Shown here piece by piece: positions 52,585 to 61,019 of a DNA stretch of 64,000 bases (the stretch's first letter is position 1; each line of letters starts with the position of its first letter). The stretch covers positions 8,100-72,099 of the forward strand of contig JAYOLL010000019.1 of NCBI GenBank assembly GCA_038120295.1, in the 5' to 3' direction. The stretch comes from JAYOEY01 sp038120295 (lineage in GTDB: Bacteria; Pseudomonadota; Alphaproteobacteria; MPNO01; UBA2964). A program made the position numbers and the translations under genes. The notes beneath the pieces were generated by a model. That model saw nothing but the letters and a program-made list of their open reading frames with translations. It was not told the DNA's origin and did not search any database.

Positions 52585-53372
52585 CGGCTGATAGCGCGCG
52601 GCTTTCGGTTATCGCGCCCGGCGGCCTGCCGCTGGTGGCGCCCGGCGACGATCTGGCCGCGCTAATTCTCGATGCGCTGAAACAGGCAGGCGAAGTGCTG
52701 CGGGACGGCGACGTGCTGGTCGTCGCCCAGAAAATCGTGTCGAAGGCCGAGGGCCGCTACCGCGTTCTGGAGGACGTTGAGCCGTCTGATCGCGCGATTG
52801 AGGTGGCCGGGATCACTGACAAGGACCCGCGTCTGGTCGAGCTGATCCTGTCCGAATCGACAGAAATCGTGCGTCACCGCAAGGGGGTGCTGGTGGTCGC
52901 CCACAGGATCGGGATCGTAATGGCCAATGCCGGGATCGATGCGTCCAATGTTGAGCCGACCGCGGCGGGTACCCGTGTCCTGCTCCTGCCGGAGGATCCC
53001 GACCGCAGCGCCGCCGGGCTGCGCGACGCCATCGGAAAAAACACCGGCGCGGACGTCGCGGTGGTGATCAATGACAGCGTCGGGCGCGCCTGGCGGAACG
53101 GCACGGTCGGCATCGCACTGGGATCTGCCGGACTTCCTGCGCTTAACGATCTCAACGGTACGCCCGACCTGTTCGGTAGACCGCTTCAGGCGAGCCAGGT
53201 GGGTCTCGCCGACGAGCTCGCCGCGACGGCTTCGCTGGTGATGGGGCAGGCCAACGAAGGGCGCCCGGTCGTCCTGATCCGCGGACTGGCCCAGTCGGTC
53301 ACCGGCGTGGATACCGGCGACGGCGATGCCGGCGATTTGATCCGCCCGCGCGAGCAGGACCTGTTCCGGTGA
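52581..53372 (+). CDS. cofE: Coenzyme F420-0:L-glutamate ligase CofE
   Basis: A 263-residue GTP-dependent ligase adding gamma-linked glutamates to F420-0. Conserved LVVAQKIVSKAEGR, the DNDVEPTAAGTRVLLLPEDPDRSA-like loop and INDSVGRAWRNGTVGIALG are present. It is the single-domain form, lacking the C-terminal flavin reductase domain of mycobacterial FbiB. The frame is open 70 codons upstream inside npdG; ATG 52581 fits the ATGA overlap and homologues. Confidence 0.94.
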   Translation: MTADSARLSVIAPGGLPLVAPGDDLAALILDALKQAGEVLRDGDVLVVAQKIVSKAEGRYRVLEDVEPSDRAIEVAGITDKDPRLVELILSESTEIVRHRKGVLVVAHRIGIVMANAGIDASNVEPTAAGTRVLLLPEDPDRSAAGLRDAIGKNTGADVAVVINDSVGRAWRNGTVGIALGSAGLPALNDLNGTPDLFGRPLQASQVGLADELAATASLVMGQANEGRPVVLIRGLAQSVTGVDTGDGDAGDLIRPREQDLFR

Positions 53373-53382
53373 GAGGGCTGTC

Positions 53383-54324
53383 ATGATTCTGGCACTCGCG
53401 GGAGGCGTTGGCGGTGCGAAGCTCGCTCACGGTCTGGCGCGGGTACTCGATCCGTCCGATCTGATTGTTGCCGTCAACACGGCGGACGATTTCCGCCATC
53501 TCGGTCTGCATATTTCGCCCGATCTCGACTCGGTCATGTACAAGCTCGCGGGACTCAACGACACGGAGCGCGGTTGGGGCCAGCGCGACGAGAGCTGGCA
53601 GTTCATGGAAACGCTGACGCGGCTCGGCGGTGAGGACTGGTTCAATCTCGGCGACCGGGACCTGGCCATCCATACCGTCCGCACCCAGCGGCTTCAGTCC
53701 GGCGAGTCGCTAACCGAGGCGACGGCAGGTCTGTACCGGTCACTCGGGATCGACCACGTCATTGCGCCGATGAGCGACGACCCGGTTTCGACGGTGATCG
53801 AGACCGACGATGGACTTCTGCCGTTCCAGCACTGGTTCGTCCGGCTGCGCTGCGAGCCGCCCGTTCGCGGCGTGCAGTTCGAGGGGGCGGTATCCGCCCG
53901 CCCGTCGCCGCCCATCGCCGCCGCGCTGGCGCGCGACGACCTGGAAGCGATCGTGCTGTGCCCGTCCAACCCGTTCGTTTCGATCGACCCGATTGCCGCC
54001 GTGCCCGCCATCGGCAAGGCGCTGGCCGAACGCAAGGTGCCGATGGTCGCCGTCTCTCCCATTATCGGCGGTGCGGCGGTGAAGGGCCCTGCCGCCGACA
54101 TGATGGCGCAGCGCGGCCTGCCGGTCTCACCTGTGGGGATCGCCCGCTATTACGGCGAGCGGATCGACGGGCTGGTGATCGACGACGTGGATTCGAGCCT
54201 GCTTGCCGACGTAGAGCGCGAAGGGGTGAAGGCCTTCACGACCGCTACGTTGATGAAGACAGGTGACGAAGAAGCGCGGCTGGCGGAAGAAACGCTGGCG
54301 TTCGCGCGAGCGCTGTCCCGCTGA
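53383..54324 (+). CDS. cofD: 2-phospho-L-lactate (or phosphoenolpyruvate) transferase CofD
   Basis: A 313-residue enzyme transferring the phospho-lactyl or related group from the guanylated donor to FO. N-terminal LALAGGVGGAKLAHGLARVL and VAVNTADDFRHLGLHISPDLDSVMY-type region, followed by GVQFEGAVSA and SNPFVSIDPI, are diagnostic. Last gene of the operon. CofC, the guanylyltransferase making the donor, is not in the window. Confidence 0.95.
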   Translation: MILALAGGVGGAKLAHGLARVLDPSDLIVAVNTADDFRHLGLHISPDLDSVMYKLAGLNDTERGWGQRDESWQFMETLTRLGGEDWFNLGDRDLAIHTVRTQRLQSGESLTEATAGLYRSLGIDHVIAPMSDDPVSTVIETDDGLLPFQHWFVRLRCEPPVRGVQFEGAVSARPSPPIAAALARDDLEAIVLCPSNPFVSIDPIAAVPAIGKALAERKVPMVAVSPIIGGAAVKGPAADMMAQRGLPVSPVGIARYYGERIDGLVIDDVDSSLLADVEREGVKAFTTATLMKTGDEEARLAEETLAFARALSR

Positions 54325-54327
54325 CCG

Positions 54328-56757
54328 TCAGCGCAGCGTCACGTAATCCTCCGGCTCGAACGCGTCCACCTGGATGACGGCGAGAGCCGCCTCGTTGGCG
54401 GCGGCAAGAACGGCGTGCTCGTTGTCGGAAATCACGCTCGCTTCCAGCGCGGCGGTGGCAAGTTCCTGCTTGCTTCCGCCCGAAATTTTCCCGTTTCGCT
54501 GGGCATTCCGAACCTTGTCCTCAATGGGCCTTGCCGCCATGACCTTCTTCAATGTCGCTTCCAGATCGCCCAGCCCCGGCTCGCCGTCGCGCGGCACGTA
54601 GATATCGCCGGTCAGGGCCCGGCGCAGGTCGCCGTCTTCAAGCAGTCCGCTGGAGACCAAGGCACTGAGTCGGTCCGACGGACCGCGCTGGCGCGCTCGC
54701 CAGCCGAACACAAGAACACGGACGAGAACTTGCAGGACGCGGCCCGGCAAATTGTCGATCACGCCCCGAAGCGCCTCGTCGATTTCGCGTAGCGCATGCG
54801 CCATCGCCCAGCGCATCGCGTTTTCGTCCCGCCTGTTGCTGCCCTCATCGTGGAAGCGTTTGAGCGTGGCGGAGCCGAGATAGAGCCAGGACAGCGCATC
54901 GGCCAGCCGTCCGCTCACAGCTTCGCGCCGCTTGAGGCTGCCGCCATATACCAGCAGCGCGAGGTCGGAAACGGCAGCGAACATCGTGCTGTAGCGGGTC
55001 AGTTCGCGGAACAGGGATGCGGTCGGCCCGGTCACGGGCGGGCGCACGAGCAGCCCGAAAGTGATACTGTCGACAGCGGCGCGCGCCAGGTTTCGGCATG
55101 CGAAATTGACGTGACCGAAGAACGCGCCGTCGAACCTGTCGAGGTCCTGCGCGCCGACCGATTCGATCTCGTCCAGCACGAACGGGTGCGAGCGGATCGC
55201 GCCCTGACCGTACACGATCATCGAACGGGTCAGGATGTTGGCGCCTTCCACCGTGATGGCGACCGGAATGGCGGCGTAGGCACGGCCCAGAATGTTGCGC
55301 GGCCCGCGGCAGATCGCGGCGCCGGCCTGGATATCCATCGCGTCGTTAACAGCTCGGCGCATGGCCTCCGTCAGGTACGCCTTGACGATCCCGGTCAGCA
55401 CGGCCGGCTTTTCGCCGGCATCCACCGCCGCGCAGGTCAGCGTTCGGGCGGCGTTCATCAGGTAGGTTGTGCCGCCTATCCGGGCCAGGACCTCGCCCAC
55501 GCCTTCGAACCGACCGATCGGCAGGCGGAACTGTTCGCGCACCGTGCCGTAAGCGCCGATGGCGCGGACCGCGAGCTCCGACGCGCCGACCGACAGGGAC
55601 GGCAGGGAGATCGAGCGGCCTGCCGCCAGCGCCTCCATCAGCATCCGCCAGCCCTGGCCGATGCCCTCGCGCTCGCCGATGATCGCATCCAGCGGAACGA
55701 ACACGTCGCGCCCGAAGATCGGCCCGTTCTGGAACGGCACGCCCATCGGGTCGTGCCGGTTGCCGATCTCAATGCCCGCTGTATCGCGAGGGATCAGCGC
55801 GCAGGCGATGCCCAGATCCTGTTCCCCGCCCAGCAACCCGTCCGGGTCCGTCATACGGAAGGCGAGCCCGACGACGGTCGCGACCGGGGCGAGCGTGATA
55901 TAGCGCTTGGTCCAGTTGATCCGGACGCCGAGCACCTCCTCGCCCTGCCAATCGCCCCGGCATATGACGCCGATGCTGGTGGTCGACGCCGCATCGCTGC
56001 CGGCGGTCGGCTCGGTCAGGGCGAAACAGGGAAGCTCTTCGCCGCTCGCCAGCCGTGGCAGGTAATGCGCCTTTTGCGCATCGGTGCCGTAATGGATCAA
56101 TAGCTCGCCCGGCCCGAGCGAGTTCGGGACCATGACGGTGACCGCCACCGTGCCGCTGCGGCTCGCCAGCTTCGTCACCACCGCTGAATGCGCCAGCGCG
56201 GAGAAGCCCAGACCGCCATACGCTTTCGGGATGATCATGCCGAAAAACCTGTTGGCGCGGAGATAGGCCCAGACGTCTTCGGGGATCGCGCGGTCCTGGT
56301 TTATCCGCCAGTCGTCGATCATGCCGCAGACCTCTTCGACCGGCCCGTCGAGGAAAGCCTGTTCCTCGCCGGTCAGTTTCGGAGCGGGAAAGTCGAGCAG
56401 TTTCTTCCAGTCGGGCTCGCCGGAAAACAGCTCCCCGTCCCACCAGACAGTGCCGGCCTCAAGTGCGGTGCGCTCCGTCTCGCCCACCTGCGGCAGGATG
56501 CCGCCGACCCAGCGCATCAGCGGGGCGGCAACGTAAGAACGGCGAAGGGATCCTTCCCCAAGCAGAATCCCGGCGATCCCGAATGCGCCCGTAGCGACCC
56601 AGAATGCCGTCGAGCCTCCGTCTCCGGAAACCGCCCAGGCGGCGAGTCCGGACGCCGCAAATACGGTCCAGGCGTAATAGCCCCGCCCGGTATAGAGCAG
56701 CCCGACAGCGGCAACGGCGCCGAGAATGGGAAAGGCGCATACGAAGGATGGAGTCAT
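54328..56757 (-). CDS. fadE: FadE-like acyl-CoA dehydrogenase
   Basis: An 809-residue protein of the long FadE type (E. coli FadE is about 814). Two hydrophobic segments at residues 1-65 anchor it. Acyl-CoA dehydrogenase domains follow, with FALTEPTAGSDAAS as FAD/substrate-binding motif and the C-terminal DUF1974-type region. It catalyses the first step of beta-oxidation. Start overlaps the papain-like gene by 4 bases. Converges with cofD (3-base gap). Confidence 0.93.
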   Translation of the reverse strand: MTPSFVCAFPILGAVAAVGLLYTGRGYYAWTVFAASGLAAWAVSGDGGSTAFWVATGAFGIAGILLGEGSLRRSYVAAPLMRWVGGILPQVGETERTALEAGTVWWDGELFSGEPDWKKLLDFPAPKLTGEEQAFLDGPVEEVCGMIDDWRINQDRAIPEDVWAYLRANRFFGMIIPKAYGGLGFSALAHSAVVTKLASRSGTVAVTVMVPNSLGPGELLIHYGTDAQKAHYLPRLASGEELPCFALTEPTAGSDAASTTSIGVICRGDWQGEEVLGVRINWTKRYITLAPVATVVGLAFRMTDPDGLLGGEQDLGIACALIPRDTAGIEIGNRHDPMGVPFQNGPIFGRDVFVPLDAIIGEREGIGQGWRMLMEALAAGRSISLPSLSVGASELAVRAIGAYGTVREQFRLPIGRFEGVGEVLARIGGTTYLMNAARTLTCAAVDAGEKPAVLTGIVKAYLTEAMRRAVNDAMDIQAGAAICRGPRNILGRAYAAIPVAITVEGANILTRSMIVYGQGAIRSHPFVLDEIESVGAQDLDRFDGAFFGHVNFACRNLARAAVDSITFGLLVRPPVTGPTASLFRELTRYSTMFAAVSDLALLVYGGSLKRREAVSGRLADALSWLYLGSATLKRFHDEGSNRRDENAMRWAMAHALREIDEALRGVIDNLPGRVLQVLVRVLVFGWRARQRGPSDRLSALVSSGLLEDGDLRRALTGDIYVPRDGEPGLGDLEATLKKVMAARPIEDKVRNAQRNGKISGGSKQELATAALEASVISDNEHAVLAAANEAALAVIQVDAFEPEDYVTLR

Positions 56758-57527
56758 GGGCTGGTTTCCTCTTCTTCGATCGTATCTTCGTACCAGGTCA
56801 GTTCGCGGTGATCGAACCCGCCTTCTAATGTCGGTTTTATCACCTGGAAGTAGGGCGACAGGTCGAAATCGCGCGGCGCATAAAGGCTGTGATGGCGGAT
56901 ATGCAGGATTTCCCTCGACCGGGCGTCCGACGTTTCGCGGATATTGGGCAGGATCGGATATCTGATTTCCTGATAGGCCTGCGCGATCAGCGAAGAACAG
57001 ATCGCCCGGGTCGGGTCGCCGCTGCCGAGCGCCAGCATCTGTCGCCGCCAGCGGGTCGGCACCGGCGGGGTCGGCATCAGATAGCGGGCGAGATCGAAAA
57101 TGTTCTTGAGGTCGTAGTCGAGCCCGATCTTCGAAATCATGAAATCGGCCACCGCCCTGCGCTCGTCGTCTGTCAGCCCGACCGGGCGGCAGATGCGCGT
57201 GTTGTAACTTCGGTAGGTGCCGAGCGGCACGGCGATAACGCCCTTCTTCAGATCCGCCTCGACCAGCATGCCGCCGTCGCGCGGGTTGTCGGGCGGGCCC
57301 AGCGCGTCGCCGACATAGAGCGCGGCGTGCGACCAGGTGGATTGCGTCAGGTACTTGATGGCCGTGGCGATGCGGCTGTCGCCTTCGACCAGCAAAATGT
57401 CGCCGGGCAGCATGATGCGCTCCAGCCGGCGGATCGGCGTGACAGAAAACGGCGTATAGGGCCTGCCCGCTTTTTCGAGATAATCCGCGAGGGCTTCGCT
57501 GATTCGACGCCTGACGTAGTCGAGCAT
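56754..57527 (-). CDS. YiiX/YebB-like permuted papain-fold (NlpC/P60-related) protein
   Basis: A 257-residue cytosolic protein. A circularly permuted papain-like core has the His in STWSHAALYVGD (about residue 68) and the Cys in ICSSLIAQAYQ (about 180), the expected catalytic pair order. Members of the YiiX group are putative lipases or amidases; the activity is unproven. Lying between fadE and the HADH–ECH gene suggests it releases or processes an acyl substrate. ATG 57527 is supported by an upstream GGGGAA. Confidence 0.82.
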   Translation of the reverse strand: MLDYVRRRISEALADYLEKAGRPYTPFSVTPIRRLERIMLPGDILLVEGDSRIATAIKYLTQSTWSHAALYVGDALGPPDNPRDGGMLVEADLKKGVIAVPLGTYRSYNTRICRPVGLTDDERRAVADFMISKIGLDYDLKNIFDLARYLMPTPPVPTRWRRQMLALGSGDPTRAICSSLIAQAYQEIRYPILPNIRETSDARSREILHIRHHSLYAPRDFDLSPYFQVIKPTLEGGFDHRELTWYEDTIEEEETSP

Positions 57528-57543
57528 TCTCAGTTCCCCGCCC

Positions 57544-59883
57544 TCAATTGCGAAGCGGTTTGCCGGTCGAGAGCATATGGCGGATGCGGGCGATTGTCGG
57601 CGCCGTGCAGGCAAGGCGAGAAAATTCGCGTTTTTCCAGCGCCAGCAGATCGTCTTCGGAAAGCGTCTCTGTCACATCCGTATCGCCCCCGCTGAGGACG
57701 GTCGCAAGAGCGCTGGCCACGGTAACATCGTGCGGCGTGGCGAGCCCGCGCTTCGCGAAACCCTCGACCGCCATCGACAGGGCGGCATGCGCCGTCGGGC
57801 CGGGCAGGGAAAGTTCCGCCGGTTCGGGGGGCGCATAGTTTTCGGCAAGCTCCAATACCTTTGCCTTCGCGTCCGCCAGCAGCCGGTCGCGGTTCATGGT
57901 GATGCCGTCGCAGTCGCGCAGAAAGGCATGGTCGCGCGCTTCGAACGCCGATCTCGCAACCGTGGCGACGCTGATCGTCTCGAACGATTTGACGATCGGC
58001 GGCATCGGTCCGCCCGCGCGTTTCTTGTCCAGCCACCTTCGGGTCAGCAGTTCCTTGCAGCCGCCCCAGCCGGGCACAAGCCCGACGCCCGGCTCGACGA
58101 GGCCGGTATAGGTTTCCGCGTGGGCCTGAATGGCATCGCAATGCAGCAGCACTTCGCATCCGCCGCCGAGCGCCATGCCCGACGGCGCGCCGACCACCGG
58201 GAAGGGCGCGAATTTGAGAGCCTTGTATGCGCCCTGTCCCCTGCCGACCAGCCAGCGGACAAGGAACCCGGCGCGCAGGAAAGCAAGCGGCAGCAACAGG
58301 CCGATATTGGCGCCGACCGAGAAGTTCCGCGCCTCGTTATGGATCACGAGACCTTTGTATCCGCCGGGGATGGTCGACACGGCATTGCGGATCATCGACA
58401 GCGCGCCGAGCCTGAGCGCATTCATCTTGCTGTGGAATTCGAGGCACAGCACCCCGTCGCCGATATCCCACAGGCTGGCCGCGCCGTTCTTTGCGACGGG
58501 TTGCGAACGCCGTTTGATGTCCGACAGAAGGATCGCGCCGTCGGGGCGCGGCACGTCGCGGCGGGATCCGTCCGCCGCGAAATACCGAAGCCTTCCGGCC
58601 TCCTCCCGATAGAATTTGTCGTTGCCCACGGCATGCAGCAGATGCGGCACTTCGAGCCCGTCGGCTTTCAGCCTTTCCGCGAACCAGGCAGGGCCCAGCC
58701 GGTCGATCAGCTCGAACGGTCCCCAGCGCCAGTTGTAGCCGAGCCGTATCGCCTCATCGATCGCGGCGATGTCGTCGGCGATTTCCGGCACGAGCCCCGC
58801 GGCGTAGGCAAGCGTCCGCGACCAGACATGCCAGGCGTAAGCACCGACAGGCTCGGCATGTTCGAGCATCGCGCGCAGACCGTTCTTCTCGCCGGCTTTC
58901 ACGCCCGCGGGTTTCGGCCGTTTCACCGGCGCGTACTCGCCTGTCTTGAGGTCCAGCGCTTCCTTGATGCGTTCGCCGGTCTCCGTGTTGAGGCGATAGA
59001 ATCCGCCCTTGCCCTTTCGCCCCGTGTAGCCGTCCGCGATCATTTTTTCGATCAGCGCGGGCTTGCGATATATCGCGTGAAACGCATCCGCTTCCGGCAG
59101 TGCGCCGGCGAGTCCGTTCAGCACATGCGGCATCAAATCGAGCCCGACCATGTCGATCAGCCCGAACACGCCGGTCGAAGGAATCCCGGCAGGCCGTCCC
59201 ATCGCCGCGTCGGCTTCCTCCACCGTGACGCCGCGATCCATCGCTTCCGTTACCGCGCATTGCAGCCAGAAAGTGCCGATCCGGTTGGCGATGAAGCCCG
59301 GCGTGTCGTGGCAGTCGACCACACTCTTGCCCATCCCGACATCGGCGAAATTGCGGATCGCGGCGACGGCGTCAGGCCGCGTCTCCGGCCCGGAGACGAT
59401 TTCCAGCAGTCGCATATAGCGCGGCGGGTTGAAGAAATGGGTGATCATGAAGTCCCGAGCGAACGCCGCCCCCATGCCCTCGGTCAGGACCGCAAGCGGC
59501 AAGGTGGAGGTGTTGGAGGAAACCACCGAGCCCTGCTTCCGCACCGCATCGAGCTTCCGGTACAGATCCTGCTTGATGTCGGCACGCTCGATCACCGCCT
59601 CGACGATCCAGTCGCAATCGGCGAGTTCCTGCAGATCGTCCTCGATATTGCCGGGCGTTATGCGTTTCGCGAAGGACGGGTGCATGAAGGGGGCGGGATC
59701 GGCCTTCAGCATCCGCGCGATGGCGCCCTCGGCGATGGCGTTCCGGTTCTCCGCCCCGTTCCCAGAATCGGGCGGCACGATATCCAGAAGCACGACGTCC
59801 GCGCCCGCGTTGGCGGCATGGGCGGCGATGCCGGCCCCCATCACCCCGGCGCCGATCACTGCGATTTTCCGGATCTCGCTCAA
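57544..59883 (-). CDS. 3-hydroxyacyl-CoA dehydrogenase / enoyl-CoA hydratase fusion (HADH–ECH order)
   Basis: A 779-residue multifunctional beta-oxidation enzyme. The N-terminal half is the NAD-dependent dehydrogenase (IAVIGAGVMGAGIAAHAANAG-like motif near residue 5, HFFNPPRYMRLLE with the catalytic His). The C-terminal half is the hydratase (NFSVGANIG and GMALGGGCE forming the oxyanion hole). This order is that of Bacillus FadN, opposite to E. coli FadB. Starts at TTG overlapping the thiolase stop (TTGA). Confidence 0.94.
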   Translation of the reverse strand: MSEIRKIAVIGAGVMGAGIAAHAANAGADVVLLDIVPPDSGNGAENRNAIAEGAIARMLKADPAPFMHPSFAKRITPGNIEDDLQELADCDWIVEAVIERADIKQDLYRKLDAVRKQGSVVSSNTSTLPLAVLTEGMGAAFARDFMITHFFNPPRYMRLLEIVSGPETRPDAVAAIRNFADVGMGKSVVDCHDTPGFIANRIGTFWLQCAVTEAMDRGVTVEEADAAMGRPAGIPSTGVFGLIDMVGLDLMPHVLNGLAGALPEADAFHAIYRKPALIEKMIADGYTGRKGKGGFYRLNTETGERIKEALDLKTGEYAPVKRPKPAGVKAGEKNGLRAMLEHAEPVGAYAWHVWSRTLAYAAGLVPEIADDIAAIDEAIRLGYNWRWGPFELIDRLGPAWFAERLKADGLEVPHLLHAVGNDKFYREEAGRLRYFAADGSRRDVPRPDGAILLSDIKRRSQPVAKNGAASLWDIGDGVLCLEFHSKMNALRLGALSMIRNAVSTIPGGYKGLVIHNEARNFSVGANIGLLLPLAFLRAGFLVRWLVGRGQGAYKALKFAPFPVVGAPSGMALGGGCEVLLHCDAIQAHAETYTGLVEPGVGLVPGWGGCKELLTRRWLDKKRAGGPMPPIVKSFETISVATVARSAFEARDHAFLRDCDGITMNRDRLLADAKAKVLELAENYAPPEPAELSLPGPTAHAALSMAVEGFAKRGLATPHDVTVASALATVLSGGDTDVTETLSEDDLLALEKREFSRLACTAPTIARIRHMLSTGKPLRN

Positions 59884-61019
59884 GAGGCTGCTTCCAGAAT
59901 GGTGGCGATGCCCTGTCCGCCGCCGATGCATTGTGTCGCCAGCGCGTAACGCCCGCCGGTGCGTTTCAGCAGCTGCGCCGCCTTGCCGGTGATGCGGGCT
60001 CCGGTCGCGCCGAGCGGATGGCCGAGCGCGATGGCCCCGCCGTCGAGATTGATTTTTTCCTCATCCAGCCCGAGCTCCCGGATGCAGGCGATGGATTGCG
60101 AGGCGAAGGCCTCGTTGAGCTCGATCACCTCGATCTCGTCGAGCGGGATGCCGGCGCGGTCCAGCGCCTTCCGTGTCGCGGCTACCGGCCCGATTCCCAT
60201 GATCTCCGGCGCGCAGCCGGCGACCGAAACGGCGCGCACGATGGCGAGCGGCTCCAGCCCGTTCGCTTTGGCATACTCCGCGCTGCACACCAGCGTCGCC
60301 GCCGCCCCGTCGGTCAGCGGCGAGGCCGTGCCGGCGGTAACGGTGCCGTTTTCGTCGAAGGCGGGTTTCAGTCCGGCGAGCGCTTCGGCGGTCGTGTCGG
60401 GCCGCAGGCAGCCGTCTTTCCCGACCGTTCCATCCTTGCCGGTTATCGGCACGATTTCCTCGTCCAGCCGACCTTCCGCCTGTGCTGCCGCCGCCTTGCG
60501 CTGGCTTTCAACGGCGAACGCGTCCTGCGCCTCGCGCCCGATCTCGAATTTCCTGGCCAGGTTCTCGGCGGTCTCCCCCATCGAAATATAGGCTTCCGAA
60601 TAGCGCGCGTAGAGATCCGGGTTGGGCATCGGGTTGAAACCGCCCATCGGGATGCGCGTCATCGATTCGACGCCCGCGCAGACGAACACCTCGCCCGCAC
60701 CGATGGCGATGGCCCCCGCCGCCATGTGGATCGCGTACATCGACGACCCGCAGAACCGGTTGACCGTCGCCCCCGCGACCGATTGCGGCAGCCCGGCGAT
60801 GAAGGTAACGAGCCGCGCCATGTTGAAACCCTGCTCGCCCTCGGGGAAGGCGCAGCCGAGGATCAGATCCTCGATGTCGTCGGGGTTCGCCCCGGTGCGC
60901 TGCATCAGCGCGGCGATTGTCTGCGCCGCCAGGTCGTCGGGGCGGATTTTCGCCAGCGCGCCGCGCCCGGCGAAGGCAAAGGGCGAGCGCGCATAGCCCG
61001 CGATCACGGTCTGGGTCAT
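59880..61019 (-). CDS. fadA: Acetyl-CoA acyltransferase (thiolase)
   Basis: A 379-residue thiolase. The nucleophile Cys lies in NRFCGSSMYAIHMAA, the active His in GGAIALGHPLGATGARI, and the second Cys in CIGGGQG. It cleaves 3-ketoacyl-CoA and works with the upstream ligase and downstream HADH–ECH protein. ATG 61019 overlaps the stop of the ligase gene as ATGA. The frame is open further upstream into the ligase but without homology. Confidence 0.95.
   Translation of the reverse strand: MTQTVIAGYARSPFAFAGRGALAKIRPDDLAAQTIAALMQRTGANPDDIEDLILGCAFPEGEQGFNMARLVTFIAGLPQSVAGATVNRFCGSSMYAIHMAAGAIAIGAGEVFVCAGVESMTRIPMGGFNPMPNPDLYARYSEAYISMGETAENLARKFEIGREAQDAFAVESQRKAAAAQAEGRLDEEIVPITGKDGTVGKDGCLRPDTTAEALAGLKPAFDENGTVTAGTASPLTDGAAATLVCSAEYAKANGLEPLAIVRAVSVAGCAPEIMGIGPVAATRKALDRAGIPLDEIEVIELNEAFASQSIACIRELGLDEEKINLDGGAIALGHPLGATGARITGKAAQLLKRTGGRYALATQCIGGGQGIATILEAAS

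Noticed and set aside
57577..59949. A 790-codon plus-strand frame
   Set aside because: It is the mirror of the HADH–ECH gene: GC-rich codon bias on the minus strand keeps the antisense frame open. Arg/Gly-rich composition, no motifs and no ribosome site. The same applies to the long antisense frames at 1134-2672, 4029-5039, 49651-51150 and 54796-56103.
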